Assembly: GCA_017557425.1 (NCBI GenBank)
Contig: JAFYYU010000016.1
Span: 1 to 64,000, forward strand
Direction of reading: 5' to 3'
Source of the DNA: Muribaculaceae bacterium
GTDB lineage: Bacteria; Bacteroidota; Bacteroidia; Bacteroidales; Muribaculaceae
DNA length: 64,000 bases
Shown: positions 19,847 to 28,365 of the stretch, piece by piece
Layout: each line of letters begins with the position of its first letter
Numbering within the stretch: position 1 is the first letter of the stretch
The notes under the pieces: model-generated
Told to the model about the DNA's origin: nothing
Databases searched by the model: none
Seen by the model: only the letters and a program-made list of their open reading frames with translations
Translations under genes and position numbers: made by a program

Positions 19847-20935
19847 ATGATGAAGAAAGCATTATGGATGGCCCTGGCGCTGGTGGCATTGCTGCCCGCG
19901 CTGGCCGTGGCCCAAGATCAAGGACAGCAGGAACAAGATCGCCGCTACTTGTTGTATGGCGTGATGTTCTATAACCTGGAGAACCTGTTCGACACCATCA
20001 ATAACAATGGTATCTATGACAAGGAATTCTCGCCCGAGGGCGCACGCCAGTGGAATGGAAACAAATACTGGCAGAAACAGCACAACATGGCCTATGCCAT
20101 CAGCCAGATGGAGGTGAATGGCTCGCCGGCCGAGGGTCCCGTCATCATCGGCGTCAGTGAGATTGAGAATATCACCGTGCTGCAGGACCTGGTGCGTCAG
20201 CCCGAGCTCAAGGACCGTCGTTATCAGATTGTGCACCATGACGGTCCCGACCGTCGTGGCGTGGATGTGGGATTACTGTATAATCCCCGTTTCTTCAAGG
20301 TGCTCAATGTGACAAACCAGCGCATCAACAAGTATCTGCCCGACTATCCCGAGTTCCGCAGCCGTGACCAGTTGACCGTGACCGGTATGCTGGCAGGCGA
20401 GAAAGTGACAGTTATTGTCAACCACTGGCCCTCGCGATTGGGTGGCGAAGAGGCTTCAAGCTACCTGCGTGAGGCTGCCGGCCGCATGGCACGCGAGACG
20501 ATGGACTCCTTGCTCCTTGACGATCCCAACCAGGGCATTATCTTCATGGGTGACTTGAACGACGACCCGCAGAACAAGAGCTGCTGCGAGGCTTTGGGCG
20601 CCAAGAAGGAAATCAAGGACTGCGTGGAACCCGGCTCGTGCTTCAACCCGTGGTGGAACATCCTCAACAAGGGTATCGGCACCCTGGGATACAAGGGCAA
20701 CTGGAACCTGTTCGACCAGATTATCTTCACCGACTACTTCTTGAAGAACTATGACAGCAAGGACAAGCCCACATTGACCTTCCTGCGTGCCGAGGTGCTG
20801 AACCGCAAGTTCTTGCGCGGCAGCGAGGGCGACCGTCAGGGCTACCCCCTGCGCACCTACACGTCTGGTATCTTCCTGAACGGTTACAGCGACCACTTCC
20901 CCACCATGATCTACCTGGTCAAGGAAATCAAGTAA
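19847..20935 (+). CDS. Exported endonuclease/exonuclease/phosphatase family protein
   Basis: This is a 362-aa protein with a signal peptide (about 1-23) and a full EEP fold. Motifs include FYNLENLFDT, GVSEIEN (metal-binding Glu), DVGLLYNP, VNHWPSR, MGDLNDDPQN (Asp/Asn) and GYSDHFPTMI (Asp-His pair). It is likely an extracytoplasmic DNase or phosphodiesterase. It is the third gene of the TonB-DUF5689 operon, with a strong terminator downstream. Confidence 0.9.
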   Translation: MMKKALWMALALVALLPALAVAQDQGQQEQDRRYLLYGVMFYNLENLFDTINNNGIYDKEFSPEGARQWNGNKYWQKQHNMAYAISQMEVNGSPAEGPVIIGVSEIENITVLQDLVRQPELKDRRYQIVHHDGPDRRGVDVGLLYNPRFFKVLNVTNQRINKYLPDYPEFRSRDQLTVTGMLAGEKVTVIVNHWPSRLGGEEASSYLREAAGRMARETMDSLLLDDPNQGIIFMGDLNDDPQNKSCCEALGAKKEIKDCVEPGSCFNPWWNILNKGIGTLGYKGNWNLFDQIIFTDYFLKNYDSKDKPTLTFLRAEVLNRKFLRGSEGDRQGYPLRTYTSGIFLNGYSDHFPTMIYLVKEIK

Positions 20936-20956
20936 CCCTGTGATTCACTTATCATC

Positions 20957-20992
20957 AAGGGGCAGCCACCATCTTGCGGTGGCTGCCCCTTG
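20957..20992 (+). terminator. Terminator after the nuclease operon
   Basis: AAGGGGCAGCCACC / GGTGGCTGCCCCTT, a 14-bp perfect stem with a 7-nt loop followed by GACTTTTCT. Confidence 0.8.
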
Positions 20993-21004
20993 ACTTTTCT
21001 CACG

Positions 21005-21023
21005 GCTGTGGCGGAGCCACAGC
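21005..21023. repeat. REP-like hairpin, copy B1
   Basis: GCTGTGGC-GGA-GCCACAGC, a perfect 8-bp stem. It shares its flanks CACG...ACGG and a downstream GGAGGGG stretch with copy C on the other side of the transposase. Confidence 0.65.
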
Positions 21024-21042
21024 ACGGTGGACCAGGCTGCTG

Positions 21043-21081
21043 TGGACTGGAGGGGTGGTTTGTCATGGACTGGAGGGGTGG
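21043..21081. repeat. Tandem 16-bp direct repeat
   Basis: TGGACTGGAGGGGTGG occurs at 21043-21058 and again at 21066-21081. A related GGCCTGGAGGGGCTGG follows copy C at about 22185-22200. Confidence 0.65.
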
Positions 21082-21096
21082 CCCGGTTCTCTGTGT

Positions 21097-21111
21097 CGCG
21101 GCTGTGCCGCG
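21097..21111. repeat. REP-like hairpin, copy B2
   Basis: CGCGGC-TGT-GCCGCG stem-loop, ending 6 bases from the stop codon of the transposase gene. Confidence 0.5.
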
Positions 21112-21116
21112 GCTAT

Positions 21117-22097
21117 TTATTGGTTGTTCTTGAGGCAGATTGCCCTCGCCATCTCGTTGAGGTTGAGGCACTGGTCGCGGCGGATGAGCCTCCTGTCGTT
21201 GTGGTGCTCCCATGGTGCGAGCATGAGGAGTTGCCCTTGTGCGCAGGCGTCGAACCTGCGGCCTCCGGGCTTGGCCAGGGGTGCGAAGCCATTTTCTTGG
21301 AGGACAATTACGGGGTAACCCTGCTCAAAGGCTGCCTTCATGATGGCTTTCTCGCCAGGGCTGATGCTGGGAGACACGAGAACGGCTCCATTTTGTGCTT
21401 GTGAAAGGAAGTGGTGGCATTTCTCGGTGATTTGGTCGGCAGTGAGGCTGCGGCTGCACTGAACCTGCATCAGGCATGGGGCATCCAGCAGGAAGAGATT
21501 CCCTAAGGCCGCAAAAGTGTAGTCACCCACTTTTACGTTTCTCTGGACTTGGAAGTAGTCGGGATGGGTACGCTTGATGGCTAGCCTGCGGGGATTGTCG
21601 AAGATATAATCCTTCATGCGGTGCAGTTGCCCTTCTCGTTCGAGAATGATGTCGTTGTAACCTTCTTCCCATAACCCCGACTGGTCGCTCTTGATGAGCC
21701 CTTGTTCCTTGAATTGCCTGTAAGCACGGTTGCATGCCACTTTGAACCCGTTGATGACCTTGCCAAAGTGTAAAGGAATCGGTTGTTTGACAAAGATGAT
21801 GACATGGAGATGATCGGGCATCAGTTGATGGGTCCAGATTTCAATTTGGGGATAGAATTGGGGGATACCGGCAAGGGATTGTGTTACTGCTTGGCCTAGT
21901 GGGGTGGGATGCACGGTGACGGGCTCACTTTCGCCATTGCCCGTGATGGAACAGAGGAGTGGCTGGCGATCCTTGACGACGAGCGTAATCATGTAAATGC
22001 ATCGGCACTGATAATCATGCCCTACACGGCGACGTTTCATCGATGGCTTCAACTCACCTGCCCATTGTTTTTTACTATGGTATTTTTCCCAATCCAT
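21117..22097 (-). CDS. REP-associated tyrosine transposase (RAYT) with an extra C-terminal domain
   Basis: This is a 326-aa protein. Residues about 25-190 form a Y1/HUH (IS200-like) single-strand transposase domain with the metal-binding H96-x-H98 (MPDHLHVII), the GLWEEGYNDIIL segment and the YIFDNPRRLA helix typical of RAYTs. Residues about 200-326 are an added domain (NGAVLVSPSISPGEKAIMKA, PVIVLQENGF, KPGGRRFDACAQG) that resembles a Rossmann-type SLOG/DprA-like fold. Hairpin repeats lie on both sides, as expected for a RAYT and its REP substrates. No terminal IS200 ends or second copy are seen in the window. It is probably a domesticated single-copy gene. Confidence 0.82.
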   Translation of the reverse strand: MDWEKYHSKKQWAGELKPSMKRRRVGHDYQCRCIYMITLVVKDRQPLLCSITGNGESEPVTVHPTPLGQAVTQSLAGIPQFYPQIEIWTHQLMPDHLHVIIFVKQPIPLHFGKVINGFKVACNRAYRQFKEQGLIKSDQSGLWEEGYNDIILEREGQLHRMKDYIFDNPRRLAIKRTHPDYFQVQRNVKVGDYTFAALGNLFLLDAPCLMQVQCSRSLTADQITEKCHHFLSQAQNGAVLVSPSISPGEKAIMKAAFEQGYPVIVLQENGFAPLAKPGGRRFDACAQGQLLMLAPWEHHNDRRLIRRDQCLNLNEMARAICLKNNQ

Positions 22098-22155
22098 GAC
22101 ACAAAGTTATCATAAATGAGGGGAACGGGCAAGTGATTGAGGGCGATTTTTCACG

Positions 22156-22174
22156 GCCGTGGCAGAGCCCCGGC
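22156..22174. repeat. REP-like hairpin, copy C
   Basis: GCCGTGGC-AGA-GCCCCGGC, an 8-bp stem with one mismatch, 59 bases upstream of the transposase start codon. It shares CACGG and GGAGGGG flanks with copy B1. Confidence 0.6.
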
Positions 22175-22344
22175 ACGGCTGACTGGCCTGGAGGGGCTGG
22201 ACTTTTTAACACACCAAAGGGTGAAAGTGGGGAAAAATTTGATGGGGTTTGCAACTTTTTGACCTGCATTGTGTGTCTATAGGGTGAAGGGCGGGATGTT
22301 TTTGCCGCCAGTAGAACGATTATTCACTTAACACCTATAGAACA

Positions 22345-24654
22345 ATGAAAAGATTTCAATTCACACTGCTGATGGCGCTGGTGACCGTGATGGTGGCCTC
22401 GGCAGCCAAATTTACCGGTAAGGTGGTCGACGAGGCTGGATTGCCTGCCCCCTTTGCCAATGTCGTGTTGCTCAATGCCAGCGACAGCACGTTTGTGGCA
22501 GGAACCACAACCGACGATAATGGCGTGTTTACCCTCAATGTTTCGACTGCAATGCCCATCATCAAGGTTTCCTACCTAGGTTACAAGACACGGTTGATTA
22601 ACACTACCGCAAGCGACCTGGGTACCATTACATTAGAGCCTGAAGCGACTATGCTGGGCGAAGTCATCGTCAAGGGCGAGCGCCCCGCCTTTAAAGTCAC
22701 CGTCCAGGGTCTCAAGACCGATGTGGAGAACACCCTGTTGAGCAAAGTGGGCACCGCCAAGGCCGTACTCAAGAACCTGCCAGGTGTGCGGCAGACCAAG
22801 GACGGACTGGAGGTCTTCGGCAAGGGCGCACCGCTCATCTACATCAACGGGCGCAAACTGCAGGACCCCTCCGAGCTGGAGCAGATCAGCAGCGAGGACA
22901 TCAAGAGCGTGGAACTGATTACCAACCCCGGGGCTAAGTATGACGCCACGGTAGGCGCCGTCATCCTCATCAAGACCAAGCGCCCGCAGGGCGAGGGCTT
23001 CAGTTTCAACAGCCAAGCGAGTTATTATATGAGCGAGCGTCCTGACCTGGCACTCGGCACCAACTGGAACTACCGCCATCGTGGGCTGGATGTGTTCGGC
23101 AGCGTGTGGTACAACGATGACCATTACTTGCAGAACGATGACGTTATTCTTGACGTGAAGGGCGACACCGTATGGCACATGGACCAATTGATGGATGTCA
23201 AAGGCCACGATAACTCACTCTATACTTCGATAGGCACCAACTACATCTTCAATGACAACCATTCGGCCGGATTCCGCTATGACACCAAGGCTTATTTTCT
23301 GGACCGCATCCGTGGCACGTTCACGGCCGATGTGACTGCCAACGGCCAGTTCTATGACCACCTGGACAACGACATCTACGAGTCCTCTAAATACAACATG
23401 CCTCACACGCTCAACATCTACTATAATGGCAAGGTGGGCGGCACCTCGATAGATTTCAACAGCGACTATGTCTTTAACAAGGAACGCAAGCAGCAGTTCA
23501 ACGATGAGGTGAGCCAGGAGCAGCAAAGCCGTACGGTGACCAGCCAAAGCGTAGTGCGCAACCAGTTATGTGCCACTAAACTCGTGCTGTCGTGGAACTT
23601 GTGGGGCGGTAGTCTTGAATTGGGCACCGAGTTTGACCACACGCGCCGTTCAGACGATTACATCAATCCCGAACAGATTGTGCCCACGACATTTACCGAG
23701 CAAAAGGAAAACAACTACATCCTGTTTGCCGAGTATGCCCGTCCGTTGCCTTTCGGCCAAATGATGGTGGGCCTGCGCAACGAAAATGTGACCACCAATT
23801 ACTACAATCAAGGCGTGCGCATTGCCGAGCAGAGCCGCAGTTACCACCATCTGTTCCCCAGTGTGGGTCTGATGGCTGCCGCTGGTCAGGTGCAGCTCAT
23901 GGCCAACTATTCGGCAAAGATTAAGCGACCTTATTACCACGAATTGAGCAGCAGTGTGACCTACGCCAACCGTTTCACGTGGGAGAGCGGTAATCCGTTA
24001 CTCAAGCCAGCAATCCGCCACAATGCCTCGCTGATGGCGATGTACCGCTGGGTGACCGTGATGCTGGAGTATAAACACACCGATGACCATATCGTCTACG
24101 TTGGCAAGGAAGTGCCAGGCAATGAGTCGGTCACGTGGCTCTACCACGAGAATGTCGACAACGAGGACGCCCTGCAACTGGTTGTGACGCTTGCCCCGCG
24201 CTTTGGCCTCTATCAGCCCTCGCTCACGATGGGCATGATAAAGGAATGGATGAAGATACCTTCACCCACTGGTGCCATCAGCCCTGAGCGCCCCATTTAT
24301 TTCGTGCAGTTCAACAACAATTTCAGGTTGACACCCACGCTCACTGCCAGCGCCGATTTCATGTTCACCAGCAAGGGCGACCAGGAGAATGTGTCACTCA
24401 CAAGGGCTACTAGCGTGCTCGATTTGAGCCTCACCAAGGAATTTTTCAACGACCGCCTGTCGGTGAGGATAAAAGGCCATAACCTGCTGAATTCACAGCA
24501 GCATGTGTCGCTGTGCTTTGGCAAGCGCACGCTGTATCAGCAGAACCGTCGTGACACGCGCCAAGTGGAACTGACCGTGCGGTACAAGTTCAATGCCGCC
24601 CAGAGCAAATATAAAGGCACCGGAGCCGGTGCAGACGAAAAAGAAAGACTTTAA
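22345..24654 (+). CDS. Outer-membrane beta-barrel protein, TonB receptor-like
   Basis: This 769-aa protein has a signal peptide (about 1-20) and a carboxypeptidase-regulatory-like domain at 22-105 (FTGKVVDEAGLPAPFANVVL). A plug-like segment follows (LSKVGTAKAVLKNLPGV, LIYINGRKL, VELITNPGAKYDA), then an OMP_b-brl_3 type barrel to the end. It belongs to the outer membrane beta-barrel family rather than SusC; no lipoprotein partner adjoins. The substrate is unknown. Confidence 0.88.
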   Translation: MKRFQFTLLMALVTVMVASAAKFTGKVVDEAGLPAPFANVVLLNASDSTFVAGTTTDDNGVFTLNVSTAMPIIKVSYLGYKTRLINTTASDLGTITLEPEATMLGEVIVKGERPAFKVTVQGLKTDVENTLLSKVGTAKAVLKNLPGVRQTKDGLEVFGKGAPLIYINGRKLQDPSELEQISSEDIKSVELITNPGAKYDATVGAVILIKTKRPQGEGFSFNSQASYYMSERPDLALGTNWNYRHRGLDVFGSVWYNDDHYLQNDDVILDVKGDTVWHMDQLMDVKGHDNSLYTSIGTNYIFNDNHSAGFRYDTKAYFLDRIRGTFTADVTANGQFYDHLDNDIYESSKYNMPHTLNIYYNGKVGGTSIDFNSDYVFNKERKQQFNDEVSQEQQSRTVTSQSVVRNQLCATKLVLSWNLWGGSLELGTEFDHTRRSDDYINPEQIVPTTFTEQKENNYILFAEYARPLPFGQMMVGLRNENVTTNYYNQGVRIAEQSRSYHHLFPSVGLMAAAGQVQLMANYSAKIKRPYYHELSSSVTYANRFTWESGNPLLKPAIRHNASLMAMYRWVTVMLEYKHTDDHIVYVGKEVPGNESVTWLYHENVDNEDALQLVVTLAPRFGLYQPSLTMGMIKEWMKIPSPTGAISPERPIYFVQFNNNFRLTPTLTASADFMFTSKGDQENVSLTRATSVLDLSLTKEFFNDRLSVRIKGHNLLNSQQHVSLCFGKRTLYQQNRRDTRQVELTVRYKFNAAQSKYKGTGAGADEKERL

Positions 24655-24679
24655 AAGACCTGTTTCATTTTTCTTCACC

Positions 24680-24725
24680 CACGCCATGCAGCATCCACAT
24701 CATGCCCGCATGGCGTGAGTTTTTT
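24680..24725 (+). terminator. Terminator after the barrel gene
   Basis: CACGCCATGC / GCATGGCGTG with an 18-nt loop, followed by AGTTTTTT. The T-run overlaps the stop codon of the convergent VWA gene. Confidence 0.75.
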
Positions 24726-25914
24726 ACAGGCCGGTGATGCGCACGACGGGGCCCAGTGGCTTGAGGTTGTCCTCGTTGCCGCCATGGGTGGTCAGGATCC
24801 AGGCCAAGGGCTTGTGGCGCTTGTCGTCGGGCAGTTTGGGAATGGGGGCGTAGCCGTCGGTGAGGAAGACGAGGCCGTCATATTCCTCATGCTCATAGTA
24901 GAAGTCGATAGCGGGTTGGAAATTGGTGCCGCCGCGGCCTGTGACACGGATGGTGTTGGATGCCTGCTTGAGCAGGATGGGCTTCTCGGTGGTGATTTTG
25001 CTGTCAAACTCGATGACCTCGATGCTCTCGATGCCCTGCTTAAAGAAGCGGTTGATGACAGCGAGGAATTTGCGGATGTCCTCGTCGGGCACACTGCCGC
25101 TCACGTCAACGGCAACGAGCAGACGGGTGCTGTAGGCATACTGGCTGCCCATGGCGTCGAAACCGTAGCGGCGGTTGGGACGCATGCGCGTCAGGTGACG
25201 CTTGGTGCTCAGGATGGTGGCGCGGAACTGGCTCAGGATGGCGCGGAAGTTCTGCTTGCTCACCAGTGTGCTCTCGATAAGCGCCTTGAGGTCTCCTCCC
25301 AGTGAGCCCCACTGGTTGCAGCGCTGGGCGGTCTCGATCTCGTGGTTGACTTTCTCGCTCATCAATTCGTCTTCCTCCCATAGCGAGGCGCCTGCATCGG
25401 CTTCCAGCAGGTCGTCGGTCAGGTTATCACCCTCGCCTTGTCCGCCACCCTGCATTTTCATGTCGATGGGGATGCCGTCTCCATCGGCATTTTGTTCGAG
25501 TTGCAGCACCTGGCCTGCCATGAGCGAGTAGTACTGCTCAAAGGCCTGGTCGCGGGGGATATCGAAGATTGTGGGCGGTTCCAGCCCGATGGTGTCCATG
25601 CCCTCCAGGTTGTCACACAGCGTGAGGTCGCTCGACAGGCGCATGACGTCGCGACGCGGGTTGTAGGGCTGGCGCTGGTAAGGGTGCTTGAGGATGATGC
25701 GCACCACCTCGGCCTTGAGCCGCAGTGCCAACTGGTTATCATCGAAGTGCTCCAGCCGCTCGGGGTTGTACTCGATGAGCCCCTTGCCGCACCGCATGTC
25801 GCAGCCCATGTTGTCGTTACGCTTCAGGGCATGGGTGCACAGCACGGCAAACAAGAGCGGCTCGGTAAGGAACCAGTCCTGGGAAAGGCTTTTTATGCGT
25901 TCGCCGACGGTCAT
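24724..25914 (-). CDS. VWA-domain protein (VWA-like/DUF2201 type)
   Basis: This is a 396-aa cytosolic protein. The N-terminal putative metallopeptidase-like region (LLFAVLCTHALKRND, residues about 1-130) leads to an acidic middle (GGGQGEGDNLTDDLLEADAG). The C-terminal von Willebrand A-like domain carries a MIDAS motif DVSGSV near residue 272 and GRGGTNF further on. Its start overlaps the stop of the MoxR gene by 4 bases. MoxR-VWA pairs act as chaperone or metal-insertion machines for unknown clients. Confidence 0.88.
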   Translation of the reverse strand: MTVGERIKSLSQDWFLTEPLLFAVLCTHALKRNDNMGCDMRCGKGLIEYNPERLEHFDDNQLALRLKAEVVRIILKHPYQRQPYNPRRDVMRLSSDLTLCDNLEGMDTIGLEPPTIFDIPRDQAFEQYYSLMAGQVLQLEQNADGDGIPIDMKMQGGGQGEGDNLTDDLLEADAGASLWEEDELMSEKVNHEIETAQRCNQWGSLGGDLKALIESTLVSKQNFRAILSQFRATILSTKRHLTRMRPNRRYGFDAMGSQYAYSTRLLVAVDVSGSVPDEDIRKFLAVINRFFKQGIESIEVIEFDSKITTEKPILLKQASNTIRVTGRGGTNFQPAIDFYYEHEEYDGLVFLTDGYAPIPKLPDDKRHKPLAWILTTHGGNEDNLKPLGPVVRITGL

Positions 25915-26981
25915 AGGTTGGCAATCATCTGGTTAATGAGTTGCAGCGCCTCGCGGCAATCCATCATGATGTAGGCGTTGGCATTGGGGTAGGTCGCATT
26001 CTCAAAGAATGATGCAAAGTGTGCGAGTGCCTCTTGGCGTCCGTTGCTCAGCATCCAGTGGATGTAGCGCACCAGGTTGCGGCCAATCCTCTCGCTCTCG
26101 TCCTTGTTCACGCCCAACTCCAGCACCTGGTAGATGCCCTCGTTGATGATGGCGATCTGGGGCATGGTGTAGGTGGACAGTTCCTGCTGACAGGCAGCGA
26201 AGTCTTGCAGCACCTCGCGGGCGGTGAGCATGCGGGACTGATTGAGCGACTGCATGAACATCGATGCCGAGCGGGCGCCGATCACGCCCGTGATCATCTT
26301 GGCCAGGCGGTTCATGTCGGTGATGTTGCCGCATTGCTGCAACAGGCCGGAAACACGCACCCACGCACGGCGGTCGGGCGTCTTGTCGAAGGTGCCCTTG
26401 TTGATGTCCACGTTTTTCTCGAGTTCATCGGGATGCTCCTCGATAAAGGTGATCACGCGCTGGTCGATGCCGTTCTGCTTGGCCCAGAAGAGCCATTCGC
26501 CCACCGTGGGACTGAAGAAATACACGTTGAAACGCGACACCAGAGCAGGGTCGAGGTCGGTCAACTGATACTCTTCGCCGTCGTTCACAGCAGCAATGAC
26601 GCGGCTGCCGGGGGGCAGGGAACGTCCCGCCAACTTGCGGTTGAGCGACAGGTCCATGACCGACTGCAGGATTTCGGGACGGGCGCGGTTCATCTCGTCC
26701 AGGAAGAGCACCACGGGCTGATCGTCCATGGGGAACCAGTAGGGCGGCATGAACTCGGTCTTGCCGGTTGCCTCGTCCTTGTTGGGCAGACCGATAAGGT
26801 CGCCCGGGTCACTCATCTGTCCCAGGAACAGGGCGATGACAGGAATGCCCTGGTCCTCGAAGTGACGGGTGATGATTTCGCTCTTGCCGATGCCGTGTTT
26901 TCCCACGAGCAGGATGTTCTGTGTCGATGGCGTGGTCTCGAGAATCGTCTTGAGGTCGCCGGTGTTGATAGTGATAGCCAT
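25911..26981 (-). CDS. MoxR-family AAA+ ATPase
   Basis: This is a 356-aa ATPase with Walker A in LLVGKHGIGKSE, Walker B in VVLFLDEMNRA, sensor 1 in VIAAVNDGEEY and an arginine-finger region in DPALVSRFNVYF. It is translationally coupled to the VWA partner. The ATG is preceded by an ACTAA-rich leader rather than a clear Shine-Dalgarno. Confidence 0.92.
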   Translation of the reverse strand: MAITINTGDLKTILETTPSTQNILLVGKHGIGKSEIITRHFEDQGIPVIALFLGQMSDPGDLIGLPNKDEATGKTEFMPPYWFPMDDQPVVLFLDEMNRARPEILQSVMDLSLNRKLAGRSLPPGSRVIAAVNDGEEYQLTDLDPALVSRFNVYFFSPTVGEWLFWAKQNGIDQRVITFIEEHPDELEKNVDINKGTFDKTPDRRAWVRVSGLLQQCGNITDMNRLAKMITGVIGARSASMFMQSLNQSRMLTAREVLQDFAACQQELSTYTMPQIAIINEGIYQVLELGVNKDESERIGRNLVRYIHWMLSNGRQEALAHFASFFENATYPNANAYIMMDCREALQLINQMIANL

Positions 26982-26997
26982 ATTGAGTTTTTAGTTT

Positions 26998-28152
26998 TTA
27001 GTTTCTAGTTTTTAGTTGGGAGGTGATCCATTTGGCCTTTTTACGGGGGCCGGTGAGGCGATAGGGGAACAGATTGGCCAACTCAACCAGTCGGGGAACA
27101 TAGGTGAGGTCATGCTGTATCTGTTTCTCGATGTTGCCGGTCTTGTTCAAATCGATGACCATGGCCCGTCCGCGATTGAGGCGGATGTGTAACAGACGTT
27201 GGCCGTTTTCTTCGTCCTCGGTGAGGTGGTACTGGATGCGTTTGCCTTGAAAAAAGTCGTCAATGCATCGCTGTAGCGGGGATTGGGGCACTTGGACGGG
27301 TTTGTCGTTGCTCTTGTTGTCAAGCAGTCGTTTCATCCAACCCTTGATGCCGCCGATGCGGGGTTGTTCGCTGACCGGTTCGCTATTCTTGGCAGGAGCC
27401 ACTTGCCAGTCGTCCCGCACCTCGCCGCGCACGGTAAAACGGCCGTCGCGGGCCATATAGGCGAACTCTACCATGTGGGGCTTGACCAGATCCAGATGGT
27501 TGATGAAATCGTCGTGGGGAATGGGCAGGTCCAGCGTCTTATAGGCATTCAGGCGCACCCACAGGTGCGACTTGTGGCCGTCAACGTGCCGTTTGTCAAA
27601 GTAGTAGGTGATGCCCGTGCCGTCGAAGTAGCGTTCCAGATAGGCATCCATGTTGTTCATCGCCATGTTGCGCATCTTCACGCCCTTGCTGTCGGCCTTG
27701 AAGGCGGCGGCAATCTGCTCGCGCCATTGTGCGGCATGTTCCAAGAACACCCTTGAAGCTTCCACCACGCGGCTGCGGTCGATGACTTCCATCGGGGCAC
27801 CGCTCCATTGCTGGTGGTAATGCAAATCCTCGATGTCGAGACGTGCGGTGACGGCATTGCCCTGAACAGCATGACATAATGTCAGCCCACAGGACGATTT
27901 CACGTTCATGCCCAAGCCATAGTTGCCCAAATCCACCAGCTCCACCATGTCATCGGTGATAATGCCGTTAATGAGCTCATTTCGGGCGGCTTCATACTCC
28001 TGAAGCATGCGGGCGCTCAGGCGAGGGCCTGTGCCTTGGCGGCCATTGACTCCTGGCCTGTCGCCAAAGGCAGGTTTCATTATATGGTCTATTTCGCCAG
28101 CCACGCGCTGTGACTCGCTTCCCTCAACGTCGGTATAGGTGTAGATAAACAT
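26998..28152 (-). CDS. Unknown protein linked to the MoxR-VWA pair
   Basis: This is a 384-aa cytosolic protein. I start at the ATG at 28152 (MFIYTYTDVEGSES) because it has GGTAAGGTG just upstream; the longer reading needs a TTG. I do not recognise a family. It is 16 bases upstream of the MoxR gene, so it is probably the third member of the unit. Two similar-looking parts (SHLWVRLNAYKTLDLPI and LLHIRLNRGRAMVIDL) suggest an internal repeat. Confidence 0.7.
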   Translation of the reverse strand: MFIYTYTDVEGSESQRVAGEIDHIMKPAFGDRPGVNGRQGTGPRLSARMLQEYEAARNELINGIITDDMVELVDLGNYGLGMNVKSSCGLTLCHAVQGNAVTARLDIEDLHYHQQWSGAPMEVIDRSRVVEASRVFLEHAAQWREQIAAAFKADSKGVKMRNMAMNNMDAYLERYFDGTGITYYFDKRHVDGHKSHLWVRLNAYKTLDLPIPHDDFINHLDLVKPHMVEFAYMARDGRFTVRGEVRDDWQVAPAKNSEPVSEQPRIGGIKGWMKRLLDNKSNDKPVQVPQSPLQRCIDDFFQGKRIQYHLTEDEENGQRLLHIRLNRGRAMVIDLNKTGNIEKQIQHDLTYVPRLVELANLFPYRLTGPRKKAKWITSQLKTRN

Positions 28153-28347
28153 CACCTTACCAAAACGCAAAAACCGTGCCTAAATAAAATCGGGTATTCT
28201 GCCATTCGCCTTCAGTCTAGCCACACGCTAAGGCCCCAAGCCGCAAAGTTTTTGTTTTATTAATATCTTCGCGCCTTAGCGGCTTCGCGTGGGGTTATAT
28301 TCGCTGAAAAACTAACGACTAAGAACTAACAACTAATAACTTTTTAC

Positions 28348-28355
28348 TACCTTTG
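28348..28355 (+). promoter_or_regulatory. Promoter -7 box very close to the MBOAT start
   Basis: TACCTTTG ends only 10 bases before the ATG at 28366. If used, the mRNA leader is just a few bases long. Confidence 0.5.
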
Positions 28356-28365
28356 CGACCGAGTT

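Noticed and set aside
21117-22097. Ordinary IS200 insertion sequence
   Set aside because: There are no IS200-type ends at fixed distance and no second copy in the window. The RAYT signature plus hairpins explain it better.
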